From positions 12,294,055-12,358,054 of the forward strand of contig CM035431.1 of the NCBI GenBank assembly GCA_020310875.1: a DNA stretch of 64,000 bases, read 5' to 3'. This stretch comes from Ceratopteris richardii. Lineage: Eukaryota > Streptophyta > Polypodiopsida > Polypodiales > Pteridaceae. The notes beneath the pieces are model-generated. The model made no database searches, was not told the origin of the DNA, and saw nothing but the letters and a program-made list of their open reading frames with translations. Made by a program: the position numbers and the translations under genes. Positions 22,702-34,962 of this stretch are shown here, piece after piece. Each line of letters opens with the position of its first letter. The stretch's first letter is position 1.

Positions 22702-24321
22702 TTAGAATCTTCTAATGAGACCGAATTCACCACAAAAATGACAGCGCAGTGGTGGCAGATTGGGATTTTCCGGTGGTGGTCCGGTCTGCCAGCGGTTTGC
22801 ATTATAGTTGTTATTTCTCTGTCCTCTGTAATTTTGATATCCTTGTTGCTGGTTGTTTCTCATTTGCGGAGGCACATAGTGATTGGCTGGCTGCCCTGGT
22901 TCCTGTATAATAGCATTGACAGTTGCGGTTCCCTGCACTTTGGCTTTGTATGCGTAGTTTTTGGTGGTGTGTTCGGCAGTGTTGCAGATAACACAGAATA
23001 ACTGATTAAGTGCACAAGTGGCACTAGTATGGCCTGAGTTCTTGCATGTGATGCAATATACTTGTATGGTCATATCTTCGGCGACATTTCTATTTGTTTT
23101 TAACCACTCTAGATCTTCTGTAAATCCTCCAACCTTGTTTTCCTGCTGCAGCATCATTGCGATTACTGCATCTAGCATCATAGCTCCTACACAGCATATG
23201 ATCATAATCTGTTTAAGTTGTGGAGTCAAGCCATTGATGAACCACTGAGTAATAACGTCGTCCGGTAGGTTGGCATGTGCTGGTGGTAACTGCCTTAAGT
23301 GAGTCCTGAATAGAGTAGCGTATTCCTGTACTGTTTGATTTACCTTCTGTCTATTGTTTTCTAGATAGTCAATAATTTCGGCTGGATTCTTCTTTAGCCT
23401 GAATCGCTGCAAAAAGGCATCTCGTACTGCTTCATAGGTGCCAAAGTGATTAATATCATATTCTGTAAGCCATCTAGCTGCTTCGTTGACCAATGTAGAT
23501 TGGAAGACAATAGCTTTATACACCGGATGTGGTGGATGGTTGAGAACTGCGTAGCTTATCTCGAAGGTGCGTACGTGAGCATCCGGATCATCTCCTGGGA
23601 ATCCACCAAATTTAGTGTACGTCACTCCTATCAGAGGCGTCCTGGGTGGACATAACTGTTGTTGTTGCTGCTGTTGTTGTTGTTGCCCGTTCATAGTGAG
23701 TGTATCGTGACTACCTTCTGTATCTCGGGGCTGAATATCTGAACTATCGGAATTTGTATCGTTGGATGGTGCACTTTCCGATGCGATGATTTTGCTCAAT
23801 ATGCTTCGAATCTTGGTTTCGAACTGCTTTCCTTCCTTCTTGATGTCCAGTGTAGGGAAACTTACTCCAAAAAGTGGTGGCTGGGCTGAAGATTCACCAA
23901 AAAATGGTAAACCGTCATTGGAAAACTGGGATTCTGTTACCGAAATGTCACCGGAATGTGCCGAAATTATGCCAGAATAAGGTGTTTTTTTGCCCTCGCC
24001 AATTTCTTTGGCTAATGTGTTTCTAATCGTAAACAAATTCGAATCTTTATCCAAGATTGTTAAACTAACTTCAGACTGCGTCTTGGTAGATTCTGGAGTT
24101 ACTATATCTTCGACAGACTGTGCCGAAATAGTACCAAAATGTATCAGAGGCCTCACACGTTCCACCAGAATATGACCGGAATCAATTCTAACGTTCTTGA
24201 CTTTTTTTACTACTGGGCCAGACGTAGTTGTACTTCTACCTTCCAGAGTTGTCTTTAGTACATTAAGTACTCCAGACTGATTGTTCTTGGGATACGTTTC
24301 ATGGGATGCAGTAACCGGCAT
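22702..24321 (-). pseudogene. Gypsy-1 gag
   Basis: The 539-codon frame begins about 185 bp inside the 5' LTR, as expected for gag. It has a low-complexity N-terminus, a poly-Gln run near residue 215 and a retrotransposon capsid (UBN2/gag-like) domain from about residue 230: FPGDDPDAHVRTF, AARWLTEYDINHFGTYEAVRDAFLQRF, VQEYATLFRTHLRQL. Then comes a CCHC knuckle, CITCKNSGHTSATC, and weaker Cys-rich repeats near the end. In a live element gag builds the virus-like particle and binds RNA. It is part of a broken element. Confidence 0.85.
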
Positions 24322-24505
24322 GTATCATCTTTTGTACTAATTGCGTAGTATCACTATCGATTAAAATTTTATAATTACGTTTCCTCAGCAAGTTTGCAAC
24401 AATCTGGTTCTATTGCTACTTTTGACAAGCGAACGGTACTCTTGATGTTCGATTCTGACAGAAGAATGACAATCTTGATGCCACCTTCCCACAGATGGCG
24501 CCAAG

Positions 24506-25547
24506 TGTTAGATGTTAAAATGTTAAACCGCTTCGTTCTGACTATCAGAAGAGCGTTTAACCGACTCTTGGGGGGCTCTTGGGAGTGGTAGGGGTCTGTT
24601 AGATAGAGACCCTGTACTTAGTTCCCAAAAGTACTGTTCACACCCAGCACTGTACTACTGCTGAGAGCTCTATCGGCGTACCGTACTTAGAATTTACTGT
24701 CACAGTCTTAGCTCAACCAAACGTACCAAATGCACTAAGATGCCATATTACCTCTACACCTAAACTTACTGGAAATGCCAGAACAAGAGTATTCTAACAC
24801 CTTCACCGAACGGGTATCAAGATCAAACAACACCATAACACAGAGAACTTGAGGGTTCAGCACACAGTACTGGAGGTCCAATACTCAACTTAGCAGATCC
24901 TTACTATACTTAACCTTGCCGCAGGCAGACAGATCCCAACACTACAACAACACAGTACAGATCTGCATATCAGAATATTAACACAGTTGCTCGGATTTCA
25001 TCAATTCTTGAAGAAACAACTTTCAAGGAGCCGTAATACATAGGACGCTAGCACAATCCCATGGAGAGGCATAAACAACTTATTCAGACAACAGTAATGA
25101 AACTCACAACCTTAACGGGGGTCACTTAGGTAAGAAACACAGATACGCATAGTACCATTAGTCTATGAGGAAGATTGCTGTGATACTCTGAGTTACTCCA
25201 ATCGTTACACAATAACGTTCAGACTGATAGCATGGTTATCTCTCAAACACTATGAAGTTTATCAACAGAACCGAGATCGACGATGAACAACAAATGATAG
25301 ACAAAGCCTGATACGAACAAGACGTCGAACATAGAGATTATGCCAAAACAAACACTACATCAACATTCAGACAGACAACCAGACGAATAATCTGGCGATA
25401 ACACAACAATAGGCCAAAATCCCACACACCCCAGGGCGCTTCTTTTCATTGCTTTATAAAGATTTACAAATATGCGCGTAACAACCTTTCGTGCGTGTTT
25501 TACAAAGATTTCTGTTACATCTGTCCCACTCCGGAGGCCGACTAACA
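24506..25547 (-). repeat. Gypsy-1 5' LTR (right copy) with adjoining primer site
   Basis: 1042 bp, TGTTAG to CTAACA, the same length as the left copy. On the coding (minus) strand it is followed at 24505-24484 by CTTGGCGCCATCTGTGGGA, which holds the primer site. The right flank CAAG (25548-25551) repeats the left flank. Confidence 0.93.
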
Positions 25548-25551
25548 CAAG

Positions 25552-25889
25552 CTGGAATTTAAGTTCGAGCCTAATATCATGTGACACAACAGATTCAAAC
25601 TTGATATGATTTATGGGCTCGATCCTGAAAGGTTCGAGCTTGATGACACAATATCAACATTTAGTGGCTCGAACTTGATAGGCTCGAACTTGAGAGGCTC
25701 GAACTTAAGTTCGCGCCTCACACCATGTGACCCAAAAACCCTAAGCTTGATATGGCTTGAAAAGCTAAGAGGCTTGAACTTAAGTTAGAGCCTGCTAAAC
25801 CTGAATTGATTCTAAGGCTCGAATTTAAGTTCCAGCCTCTTTGTTTTCTTTGCACATAAGACACAACAATCCCAAACTTGATATGTCAT
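25552..25889. repeat. Palindrome array built on CTCGAACTTAAGTTCGAG (right part)
   Basis: Continuation of the array at 5420-8644, displaced by gypsy-1. It holds about four palindrome copies, mostly imperfect, with the same spacers (cccaaacttgatatg, tttgcacataagacac). Copia-B begins five bases after the last array-like sequence, and beyond copia-B the sequence is AC/AT microsatellite, so the array probably ended here. Confidence 0.88.
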
Positions 25890-25894
25890 ACACG

Positions 25895-26910
25895 TGTTGG
25901 GGCTTCACTCACTAATTAGGCATTGATATATGAAGACATATGGAGACATATGATGGAGGAAAGAAGAAGTGAAGGAAAGACCTACAGAAAATCAAGCCTA
26001 AGTGAAGGGACAATTTCACTATTGTAAATTAGTGCAAAATTAGAGTCTAGATTTGTAATTGATCTTTAGAACTTACGAGTTCAAGTCTAGATGAATGTAA
26101 ACCATAGGTATATAAGTTAATTTGAGTCAGAAATATCTAGAGAGAGAACTCAATTTTGTAATCTGAGTGAGTAGAGAAAAGTCGTGTCTTTTCTGAGAGA
26201 GATGGTGAGAGAAAACTTCTGAGTCTGAGAGAGTTTTCCATGGCTGTGAGCAAAATTAGGCCAAGCCATTTTGTACACATCTTCTCTGATAATCAACACA
26301 TGTTTGTGTAGAAGGATTGAGTCCAATTCCTCTTGTACATTGAGTTCTAAGTCATTTCATATGACTATGTAAGGTAGTTGACAGTTACGACTTTTCTGGC
26401 GCATATTTGACTGATCTTCTGAAGGTCAGATCTAGAAGCACAGTGTAAAGTTTTTTGTAAGTGATAGCTCGTTGGAAAGCTATTATCCTCAACTACATTT
26501 GGTCAAAAGATCCTTGAGAAACGGGACGCATACTCAGAGAAATCAGCTTAAGAGTGGAGGTATGTCAAATCGATGAAGTCATTTTTCAGTTTTCAGACAT
26601 AGTGCAAAAGTTGAAGCAAAATCAGAAGATTTTGAAGTTATTACTTGAAAGTTTTGTTTGTCATGTGTTGCTTAACATTAGCAAGAACATTCTTTAGCAA
26701 GTGATCAAAAGATTTGGCAAAGATTAAGCTAGTACAGGTCAGATTGAAGGATTGAAGAAAAGGCGCAGATTTCTGTGAAGTGAAATTGTCTATTTTCACT
26801 AAAGTTCAGAGATGAAGACTCATAATGTGAGTATTGCTAAGCTAATGGTGGTTATGGAGGTCTTCTAATACCACATTAGTTTAGTTCTTGTGGTGTTTCA
26901 CACACCAACA
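25895..26910 (+). repeat. Copia-B 5' LTR
   Basis: 1016 bp from TGTTGGGG to CACCAACA. A TATA box (TATATAAG, 26109-26116) lies about 215 bp in, consistent with a promoter in the U3 part. The LTR is followed by AG and then the primer site. Confidence 0.95.
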
Positions 26911-27123
26911 AGTGGTATCAGAGCAGATAAGGTCCTCGAGAGTAAAAGGAGTGCAGATACAAGAAGATTTGAAGAGTTCTTTATCAAAGAAGGAGGAAGC
27001 TTAGGTGTTCAACAACAAAAGTCTTCAGAAGGTTACTTCGAAGTCATTTCCAAGGGTAAAGGTCTACAAAAGGTACCATTCCTTAACCTTACACTTACAG
27101 GTTGAAGCAGAAGCAAAGATACC

Positions 27124-30100
27124 ATGGCAGATCATGTGTCCATTGACAAATTGGACAGAGATAACTATCCTGCTTGGGTAATGAGGATGGAGGCCTTACT
27201 TATGAGTAAGGACTTAATGGTATATGTGACAGGTGAAGAAGAGAAGCCTAAATTTGAAGATGAAAGTCATCCAAGGAAAGAAGAGCTAGAAGCTTTGAAG
27301 CTATGGCAGAAGAGAGATGCAAGTGCAAGAGCTTACATATATAACACCATTACAGATCATTTGTTGCCACATATCAGAGGTTTAGAAACAGCTGAAGATA
27401 TTTGGAATGCTTTGGAAGATCACTTCCAAAACACTACTAAAGCTAGGAAAGCTAGCTTATGGTCAGAGTTCACCACATTCAAGAAAAAACAAAATCAGAG
27501 CATTAGTGATTATGTCACTAAGATGAAGGACTTGGCAGATAGCCTTGGATCTATTGATGAGGATATTGAAGATCATAGGTTGATAGCACAATTACTTGCA
27601 GGGTTAAGAGGTGATGAGAGATGGAAGCCTTTTGTTCTTTCAACAGAACTCTCATTAAACCATTATGTGCCAGAACTGAATCAATTACTTGGATTGATGC
27701 TCACATTTGAGCAAGACTTGAAGTCAGATGGAGACAAAGGTCAAAGTTCTGCAATGTATGTGAAGAACAAAAAGAAAGGAGATAAAGGCAAAGCAAAAGA
27801 TGAAGAAGAGTCAACAACTCAAGCAAATTATGCAAGAGGAAGAGGTTTTGGCAGAGGTAAAGGTCGAGGAAATGGAAGAGGTAGAGGTAATCAAAACAAT
27901 AACAAGAAGACATGTTGGATTTGTGGATTGAGCAATCATCTAGCATATGATTGTTGGCACAATCAACAAGGAGCAAGTCAAAATCAGAACAACAATGGCA
28001 GAGGAAGAGTTGGAAGGTTTCAGAATCAATTTCAAAGAGGAAGACAGAATTCAAGAGGAAGTTATGGAAGAGGTGGTGGAAGAAATTGGAATCAGAACCA
28101 ATCATACAACACCACATATTACAATTATGCAAATGATACACAGAATGACAACCATACAACATTGATGATGAATTCAATAAGTTCATCAGAGAAGGAGGAT
28201 CTCAAGGTATTTTATATTGACTCTGGTTGTTCAAATCATTTGTCAGGTAATATAGAATTATTGTCAGAATTGGAGGAAGGTAGTTCAAGTCATACAGTAC
28301 AAACAGGTGACAATACAAAACATAGTGTGCATTCAATTGGAAAAGTGAAGTGCAGGAGTGGAGCTGATTTATTAACAAATGTTTTGTATGTTCCAACAAT
28401 ACCAAAGAATCTGATTAGTGTTGGACAAATAGTGGAAAAAGGTTTTCAAGTCAGATTTACAAATGAAGGGGTATTTGTTGAAGATCCAGAGGATGCATAC
28501 AAATCCATTGTTTGTGGTAAGAAGGAAGGTAGACTTTTTACTCTCAAAGTACAAGGAAATGTTGGTCAAGCCTTAATCACACATGGTGATGAAGTAATTA
28601 CAGAGCTAGATCTTTGGCATAAGAGATTGGGACATTTCAATGAAAGAGGAATCAAAACTATGATGGAAAACCAATCTGTATTGGGACTACCAAATGTGAA
28701 GAATCAACATATGATATACAAGTGTGAAGCTTGTCAGATGGGAAAAGCTCATAGACTACCATTTCAGAAGAAAGGTTTCAAGCATGATGGTCTACTTGAA
28801 CTCATACATACAGATGTATGGGGACCAACAAAAGAAGGTTCAATAAATGGATCTAGGTATTATGTTTTGTTTATTGATGATGCTACAAGGTGGATAACCC
28901 TTTATGTTCTAAAGGAAAGATCAGAAGTGTTTGGAGCCTTCAAACATTTTCATGCTTATGCAGAAAGAGTTACAGGCCACAAACTCAAGAGGCTAAGGTC
29001 TGATGGAGGGGGAGAATACTTCTCTCAAGAGTTTAATGACTATCTTTGGAATGCAGGTATAAAGAGAGAGATAACTTGCAGATATACACCTCAACATAAT
29101 GGGGTGGCAGAAAGGAGAAATAGAACATTAGTTGAATTTGCAAGAGCAATGTTAAAGGAAAAGAATTGCCCTAATTATCTTTGGGCTGAGGCTGTAAATA
29201 CAGCTACATACCTTGTGAATAGGCTACCATGTGGAGCTTTAAATGGTATGACCCCTTATGAAGCTTGGTGGGGTAAAAAACCAACACTTGACCATTGTAA
29301 AGTGTTTGGATCAATTGCCTATGCTTATGTGCCATCACAACTCAGACATAAGCTTGAACCAAAGGCAGAAAAATATGTGTTTATTGGATATGATGAAAAG
29401 CAAATGGGTTATAGGCTATGGAGTCCTTTAACTAAACATTTTATTGTTTCCAGAGATGTGACTTTTGATGAACAGAAGAGTTGGTATGCAGATAAAGATT
29501 GTGATCTTGAAACATTTGAAGAAGAGATAAGAAGGAGTGCAAGAGGTAAGTCACATATGCAGATAGATGGAGATGAAGAACATATGCAAGCAAGCACATC
29601 AAGAGTTGGATCATATAGAAGGAATGAAGATGGACCAATATTTGATGAGGAAGTACATCCAGATATACATGAAGATTGTGAGCCAAGAAGGTCAACCAGA
29701 ATGAGGAAGCAACCTACAAGGTATTCATATGACACTTCTTATTTGACTCAGAAAAATTATGCTTACATGGTTAAGGAAGATGAAGAACCTCAAAGCTATG
29801 ATGAAGCAAAAGGTAAGAGACAATGGGAAGTAGCAATGAAGGAAGAGTTTGATGCACTTGAAGAGAACAAAACTTGGGAACTTGTTCCAAAGCCTAATGG
29901 TAAGAAAGTGATTGGAAATAAATGGGTTTATAAAGTTAAGAAGCATGCAGATGGAACTATAGCCAGATACAAAGCCAGATTGGTGGTTAAAGGCTATGCT
30001 CAAACTTTTGGCATAGATTATGATGAGACATTCAGTCCTGTGGCAAAGATGTCAACCATAAGGACAATCATTGCTATTGCAGCATCAAAAGGATGGACAT

Positions 30101-31317
30101 TGAGTCAATTGGATATTAAGAATGCATTTTTGAATGGATATATATCAGATGAGGTTTACATGGAGCAATCTCAAGGGTTTGCAGATCATAAGTTTCCAAA
30201 TTATGTTTGCAGGTTGAGAAGAGCTCTTTATGGTTTGAAGCAAGCTCCAAGAGCTTGGAATTATAGACTTGTAAAGTATCTTAATGATCTTGGATACCAA
30301 AGTTCAAAGGCAGATGCAAGTTTACTTATCAAAAGAACAGATGAAGGTATGATCTACATTTGTATATATGTAGATGACATTATAATCACAGGTACATCAA
30401 ATGAAGGAATCAAGGAAGTGAAGAAGCTACTTGAGAAGGAATTCAAGATAAGTGATCTAGGGAAATTGTCATATTTTCTTGGAATGGAAATCACTTATGC
30501 AGAACATGGCATCTATGTATCACAAGAAAGGTATCTCTTGAATCTTCTAAAGAAGTTTAACATGGAGAATTGCAGAGAGGCATCAACACCACTAGAGGTC
30601 AATCATAAACTCAGTAGATATGATGGAGCAGAGTTCAAAGACATGAGGAAGTATCAATATTTAGTGGGAAGTTTGATTTATGCAACTCTAACAAGGCCTG
30701 ATCTTAGTTATGCAGTTGGTGTCCTTTCTCAATTCATGCATTGTCCAAAGGATCCACATTGGATTGCAGGTCAAAGAGTCCTTAGATATATCAAAGGGAC
30801 TTTGAAAGAAGGATTGTATTATCCTTTTACATCAAATATAAGATTGAGAGCCTATAGTGACTCAGATTGGGCAGGAAGTCAAGATGACAGAAGGTCTACT
30901 CATGGCTACATGATATACCTTGGAGATAAGCTTGTGAGTTGGTGTTCAAAGAAACAACACACAGTGGCCTTATCATCAACAGAAGCTGAATACAAAGGAC
31001 TTGTGGAAGCAGCAAAGGAAGTCATATGGATGCAGACATTATTCAAAAGCTTGGGAATTGATCAAGGTATACCCATAATTCATGGAGATAACATGAGTTC
31101 TTTATATCTTGCAGCAAATCCTGTATTTCATGCAAGGACAAAGCACATAGAGATACAGTATCATTTTCTCAGAGAAAAGGTAATGGAGAAAGAGATTGAA
31201 GTGGTGTACACTTCTACAAAAGATCAGATTGCAGATATTATGACAAAAAGCTTGGATGGAGTGAAGACAAATAGGTTCAAGGAGATGGCAGGAATAAAAG
31301 AGAAAAAGACTATGTGA
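27124..31317 (+). CDS. Copia-B gag-pol polyprotein
   Basis: One frame of 1397 codons, starting ACC ATG G. Order: gag helical region (residues 1-200), RG-rich basic region, CCHC knuckle C264-C267-H272-C277, aspartic protease D366-S-G, HHCC integrase N-domain (H499, H504, C534, C537), integrase core D564, D627, E663 with D-35-E spacing, reverse transcriptase with YVDD at 1082-1085, and RNase H with D1246, E1287 and D1322. The polyprotein would form particles, copy the RNA and insert the cDNA. A single gag-pol frame is normal for Ty1/copia of plants. All recognised catalytic residues are present. The length is typical for the family. Confidence 0.96.
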   Translation: MADHVSIDKLDRDNYPAWVMRMEALLMSKDLMVYVTGEEEKPKFEDESHPRKEELEALKLWQKRDASARAYIYNTITDHLLPHIRGLETAEDIWNALEDHFQNTTKARKASLWSEFTTFKKKQNQSISDYVTKMKDLADSLGSIDEDIEDHRLIAQLLAGLRGDERWKPFVLSTELSLNHYVPELNQLLGLMLTFEQDLKSDGDKGQSSAMYVKNKKKGDKGKAKDEEESTTQANYARGRGFGRGKGRGNGRGRGNQNNNKKTCWICGLSNHLAYDCWHNQQGASQNQNNNGRGRVGRFQNQFQRGRQNSRGSYGRGGGRNWNQNQSYNTTYYNYANDTQNDNHTTLMMNSISSSEKEDLKVFYIDSGCSNHLSGNIELLSELEEGSSSHTVQTGDNTKHSVHSIGKVKCRSGADLLTNVLYVPTIPKNLISVGQIVEKGFQVRFTNEGVFVEDPEDAYKSIVCGKKEGRLFTLKVQGNVGQALITHGDEVITELDLWHKRLGHFNERGIKTMMENQSVLGLPNVKNQHMIYKCEACQMGKAHRLPFQKKGFKHDGLLELIHTDVWGPTKEGSINGSRYYVLFIDDATRWITLYVLKERSEVFGAFKHFHAYAERVTGHKLKRLRSDGGGEYFSQEFNDYLWNAGIKREITCRYTPQHNGVAERRNRTLVEFARAMLKEKNCPNYLWAEAVNTATYLVNRLPCGALNGMTPYEAWWGKKPTLDHCKVFGSIAYAYVPSQLRHKLEPKAEKYVFIGYDEKQMGYRLWSPLTKHFIVSRDVTFDEQKSWYADKDCDLETFEEEIRRSARGKSHMQIDGDEEHMQASTSRVGSYRRNEDGPIFDEEVHPDIHEDCEPRRSTRMRKQPTRYSYDTSYLTQKNYAYMVKEDEEPQSYDEAKGKRQWEVAMKEEFDALEENKTWELVPKPNGKKVIGNKWVYKVKKHADGTIARYKARLVVKGYAQTFGIDYDETFSPVAKMSTIRTIIAIAASKGWTLSQLDIKNAFLNGYISDEVYMEQSQGFADHKFPNYVCRLRRALYGLKQAPRAWNYRLVKYLNDLGYQSSKADASLLIKRTDEGMIYICIYVDDIIITGTSNEGIKEVKKLLEKEFKISDLGKLSYFLGMEITYAEHGIYVSQERYLLNLLKKFNMENCREASTPLEVNHKLSRYDGAEFKDMRKYQYLVGSLIYATLTRPDLSYAVGVLSQFMHCPKDPHWIAGQRVLRYIKGTLKEGLYYPFTSNIRLRAYSDSDWAGSQDDRRSTHGYMIYLGDKLVSWCSKKQHTVALSSTEAEYKGLVEAAKEVIWMQTLFKSLGIDQGIPIIHGDNMSSLYLAANPVFHARTKHIEIQYHFLREKVMEKEIEVVYTSTKDQIADIMTKSLDGVKTNRFKEMAGIKEKKTM

Positions 31318-31355
31318 AGAAGTCAAATTATGCTAATTAGTGATTGAGGGGGAGC

Positions 31356-32371
31356 TGTTGGGGCTTCACTCACTAATTAGGCATTGATATATGAAGACAT
31401 ATGGAGACATATGATGGAGGAAAGAAGAAGTGAAGGAAAGACCTACAGAAAATCAAGCCTAAGTGAAGGGACAATTTCACTATTGTAAATTAGTGCAAAA
31501 TTAGAGTCTAGATTTGTAATTGATCTTTAGAACTTACGAGTTCAAGTCTAGATGAATGTAAACCATAGGTATATAAGTTAATTTGAGTCAGAAATATCTA
31601 GAGAGAGAACTCAATTTTGTAATCTGAGTGAGTAGAGAAAAGTCGTGTCTTTTCTGAGAGAGATGGTGAGAGAAAACTTCTGAGTCTGAGAGAGTTTTCC
31701 ATGGCTGTGAGCAAAATTAGGCCAAGCCATTTTGTACACATCTTCTCTGATAATCAACACATGTTTGTGTAGAAGGATTGAGTCCAATTCCTCTTGTACA
31801 TTGAGTTCTAAGTCATTTCATATGACTATGTAAGGTAGTTGACAGTTACGACTTTTCTGGCGCATATTTGACTGATCTTCTGAAGGTCAGATCTAGAAGC
31901 ACAGTGTAAAGTTTTTTGTAAGTGATAGCTCGTTGGAAAGCTATTATCCTCAACTACATTTGGTCAAAAGATCCTTGAGAAACGGGACGCGTACTCAAAG
32001 AAATCAGCTTAAGAGTGGAGGTATGTCAAATCGATGAAGTCATTTTTTAGTTTTCAGACATAGTGCAAAAGTTGAAGCAAAATCAGAAGATTTTGAAGTT
32101 ATTACTTGAAAGTTTTGTTTGTCATGTGTTGCTTAACATTAGCAAGAACATTCTTTAGCAAGTGATCAAAAGATTTGGCAAAGATTAAGCTAGTACAGGT
32201 CAGATTGAAGGATTGAAGAAAAGGCGCAGATTTCTGTGAAGTGAAATTGTCTATTTTCACTAAAGTTCAGAGATGAAGACTCATAATGTGAGTATTGCTA
32301 AGCTAATGGTGGTTATGGAGGTCTTCTAATACCACATTAGTTTAGTTCTTGTGGTGTTTCACACACCAACA
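31356..32371 (+). repeat. Copia-B 3' LTR
   Basis: 1016 bp, nearly identical to 25895-26910. It is preceded by the polypurine tract gattgagggggag. The ACACG duplication follows at 32372-32376 and leads straight into AC repeats. Confidence 0.95.
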
Positions 32372-32376
32372 ACACG

Positions 32377-32880
<504 letters not shown>

Positions 32881-33571
32881 GTACATATTGAGTAAAACGT
32901 TTTTTTGTACATATTGAGTAAAACTTTTTTAGGCTAGATAGATAGAGTTTGATGAGAGCTTTCTAGTGATATGCATCATTCTATCATCAAAGGTCGAAAT
33001 TAGGAGAAAACATAAACCCTAGTTTTTGCCCTTAAATAATACTATGCATATTTCTGAGGTTCTTGATGTACAAAACATAAAAAGCTAGGTTAGGTGATTA
33101 GTGGATGGCAAAAGCAACATAATTTTAGTGATAAAACTAAAGATACACTTTAAAAAAAGCGGTAGCAATTTAAAAGCATAAAAAATAGTGATTGGAGTAA
33201 AAATCAATGATCAACTTTATTGGAGGTATTTTCGTGGATTTTTTCGCATGTGAGCCAAAGCTATATAAGAGAGGTATGGGCAACACTTTGAGACATCAAG
33301 GAGGACTCACTTCTTGAGTTGATGTTGTTACATTGTCAATTTTGGAGTTTTGAAGCTTTGGAGGCTAAGGAGAGGTGAAGAAGAGACTATTCTCTTCAAA
33401 CAAGGAGTCTTCTACAAGTTTGGAGCAGCTATCTTTTGTACGTTAATCCTATATTCTGTTTTAGGGTTTCTAAAACCCTAATTTCAGAATTAGGGTTTGC
33501 TGATTTTTAGATACATATATACATACATTCTCTCTCTCTCTCTCTACTTAAAACATACACACACCTACCAC
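32881..33571. promoter_or_regulatory. Non-coding spacer with TATA-like and telo-box motifs
   Basis: No coding frame. On the plus strand, CTATATAAGAG near 33260 resembles a TATA box. About 200 bp further, ttagggttt and aaaccctaa occur three times in alternating orientation (33463-33498). Telo-box motifs of this form are common near transcription starts of plant translation-related genes. A CT run (33531-33546) follows and then copia-C begins. This could be an old gene promoter or a piece of another LTR; I cannot decide. Confidence 0.3.
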
Positions 33572-34962
33572 ACAAATTGAGACAAAACTCCAACTGCATA
33601 TGACAAGTCATGTCTAGTTAAAATAGCATAAATCAAACTACCGACCAAACTTTGATATAGCTTCATATCTTTGAACTCTTCTCCTCCATATCTTCTTAAC
33701 TTGTGATTCACCTCCATTGGAGTAGGTGCTACCCTACAATCATCCATTTTAAACTTGATCAACAAGTTCTTCAAATACGTTTCTGGAGTGACATACACTC
33801 CATGTTGAGTGTATGAAATTTCCATGCCCAAGAAATATGACAAGTCTCCGAAATCACTAATCTTGAATTCTTTCTCCATTTTCTTCTTTAGGCTTTGAAT
33901 GCCTTTCTCATCTGTACCTGTAAGAATTATATCATCAACATATATGCATATGTAAATGAATCCATCATCACTTGCTTTAACAAGCAAGCTACTATCTGCT
34001 TTAGATACTTGGAATCCAAGTTCTTTCAAGAACTTCACAAGCCTATAATTCCATGCCCATGGGGCCTACTTCAAACCATACAAAGCTCTCTTGAGCTTGC
34101 ACACATGATCTAGATACCTTCCATCTCTGAATCCTTGTGGTTGCTCCATGAAAACATCATCTGAAATATAACCATTTAAAAGAGCATTTTTCACATCTAA
34201 TTGACATAACCTCCAGCCTTTACATGCAGCAATAGCTATGAGTGTCCTGATGGTTGTCATCTTTGCCACAGGACTATAGGTATCATCATAATCTATACCA
34301 TAAGTCTGAGCAAAACCCTTCACAACAAGTCTAGCTTTATATCTAGACACACTTCCATCTGCAAACCTCTTTGTCTTGTAGACCCATTTGTATCCAATGA
34401 TCTTTTGGCTATTTGGTTTAGGAACCAACTCCCATGTCTGATTCTCCATCAATGCATCATACTCTTCCTTCATAGCTTTCTCCCAATTTTCCTTTCCTTT
34501 TGCCTCTTCATATGTAGAAGGGTCTTCATCTACCTTTACCATATAAGCATAATCTTTGGTAGCCAAAAAAGAAGTGTCATAGCTATACCTTGTAGGTTGC
34601 CATTTGTGTCTTGATGACCTTCCAAGTTCTCCAATCCTTGAGGTTTCTGGTTCATCACACTCTTGATCAAACCTTGGAACTTTTCCAACTTCAACCTGCA
34701 CTTCATTATTCTCCTCTTCATCAAATATATGAACCTTTGATTTACCTTTCTTTTGATTCACAACTTCTTCATCACCTGCATTAATATTGATTGTACCTGC
34801 ATACCAAGTACCTTGCTCATCAAATGTAACATCCTTTGATATAAGGAATTGTTTTGTGGATGGAAACCACAACCTATATCCCATCTGCTTATCATCATAA
34901 CCAATGATGAATACATATGTTTCAGCTTTAGGTTCCAATTTATGCCTCAATTGTGATGGCAC
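33572..34962 (-). pseudogene. Copia-C pol, reverse transcriptase part
   Basis: Minus-strand frames at 34066-34962 and 33565-34038 carry the post-integrase linker, TWELVPKPNSQKIIGYKWVYK, QLDVKNALLNGYISDD and the YVDDIILTG active-site block, and stop within the region before RNase H. Close relatives of the copia-F sequence. Fossil. Confidence 0.85.

Larger units (their letters stand above)
8645..25547 (-). mobile_element. Gypsy-1: broken Ty3/gypsy LTR retrotransposon (Athila/Tat-like)
   Basis: Two direct LTRs of 1042 bp each bound the element, starting TGTTAG and ending CTAACA, flanked by CAAG on both sides (8641-8644 and 25548-25551). Genes lie on the minus strand in the order gag, protease, reverse transcriptase, RNase H, integrase, then an extra region with coiled coils. 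A primer site TGGCGCCATCTGTGGGA adjoins the 5' LTR on the coding strand, a type I associate with plant Tat/Athila elements. It is a fossil: coding is split over many short frames (at least five breaks by eye), and copia-A has inserted into the protease part. The LTRs differ at roughly 40 positions by eye, about 4 percent, so it is the oldest datable element here. Confidence 0.93.
25895..32371 (+). mobile_element. Copia-B: Ty1/copia LTR retrotransposon, looks whole and very young
   Basis: Direct LTRs of 1016 bp each (25895-26910 and 31356-32371), target duplication ACACG on both sides (25890-25894 and 32372-32376), a perfect initiator-Met-tRNA primer site TGGTATCAGAGC at 26913-26924 and a polypurine tract at 31342-31354. 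A single uninterrupted gag-pol frame fills the interior. I count only about three differences between the LTRs, so insertion was very recent. Its LTR subfamily (TGTTGGGG start, CACCAACA end) is shared with copia-H and differs from A, C, D and F. Confidence 0.97.

Noticed and set aside
27701-28186. A 161-codon minus-strand frame opposite copia-B gag (and similar frames opposite the other gag-pol genes)
   Set aside because: Antisense shadow of a well-supported coding frame; the composition (Leu, His, Cys rich) follows from the RG- and Asn-rich sense codons.
33463-33498. Interstitial telomere
   Set aside because: Only three isolated TTTAGGG-like motifs in alternating orientation; no tandem array.
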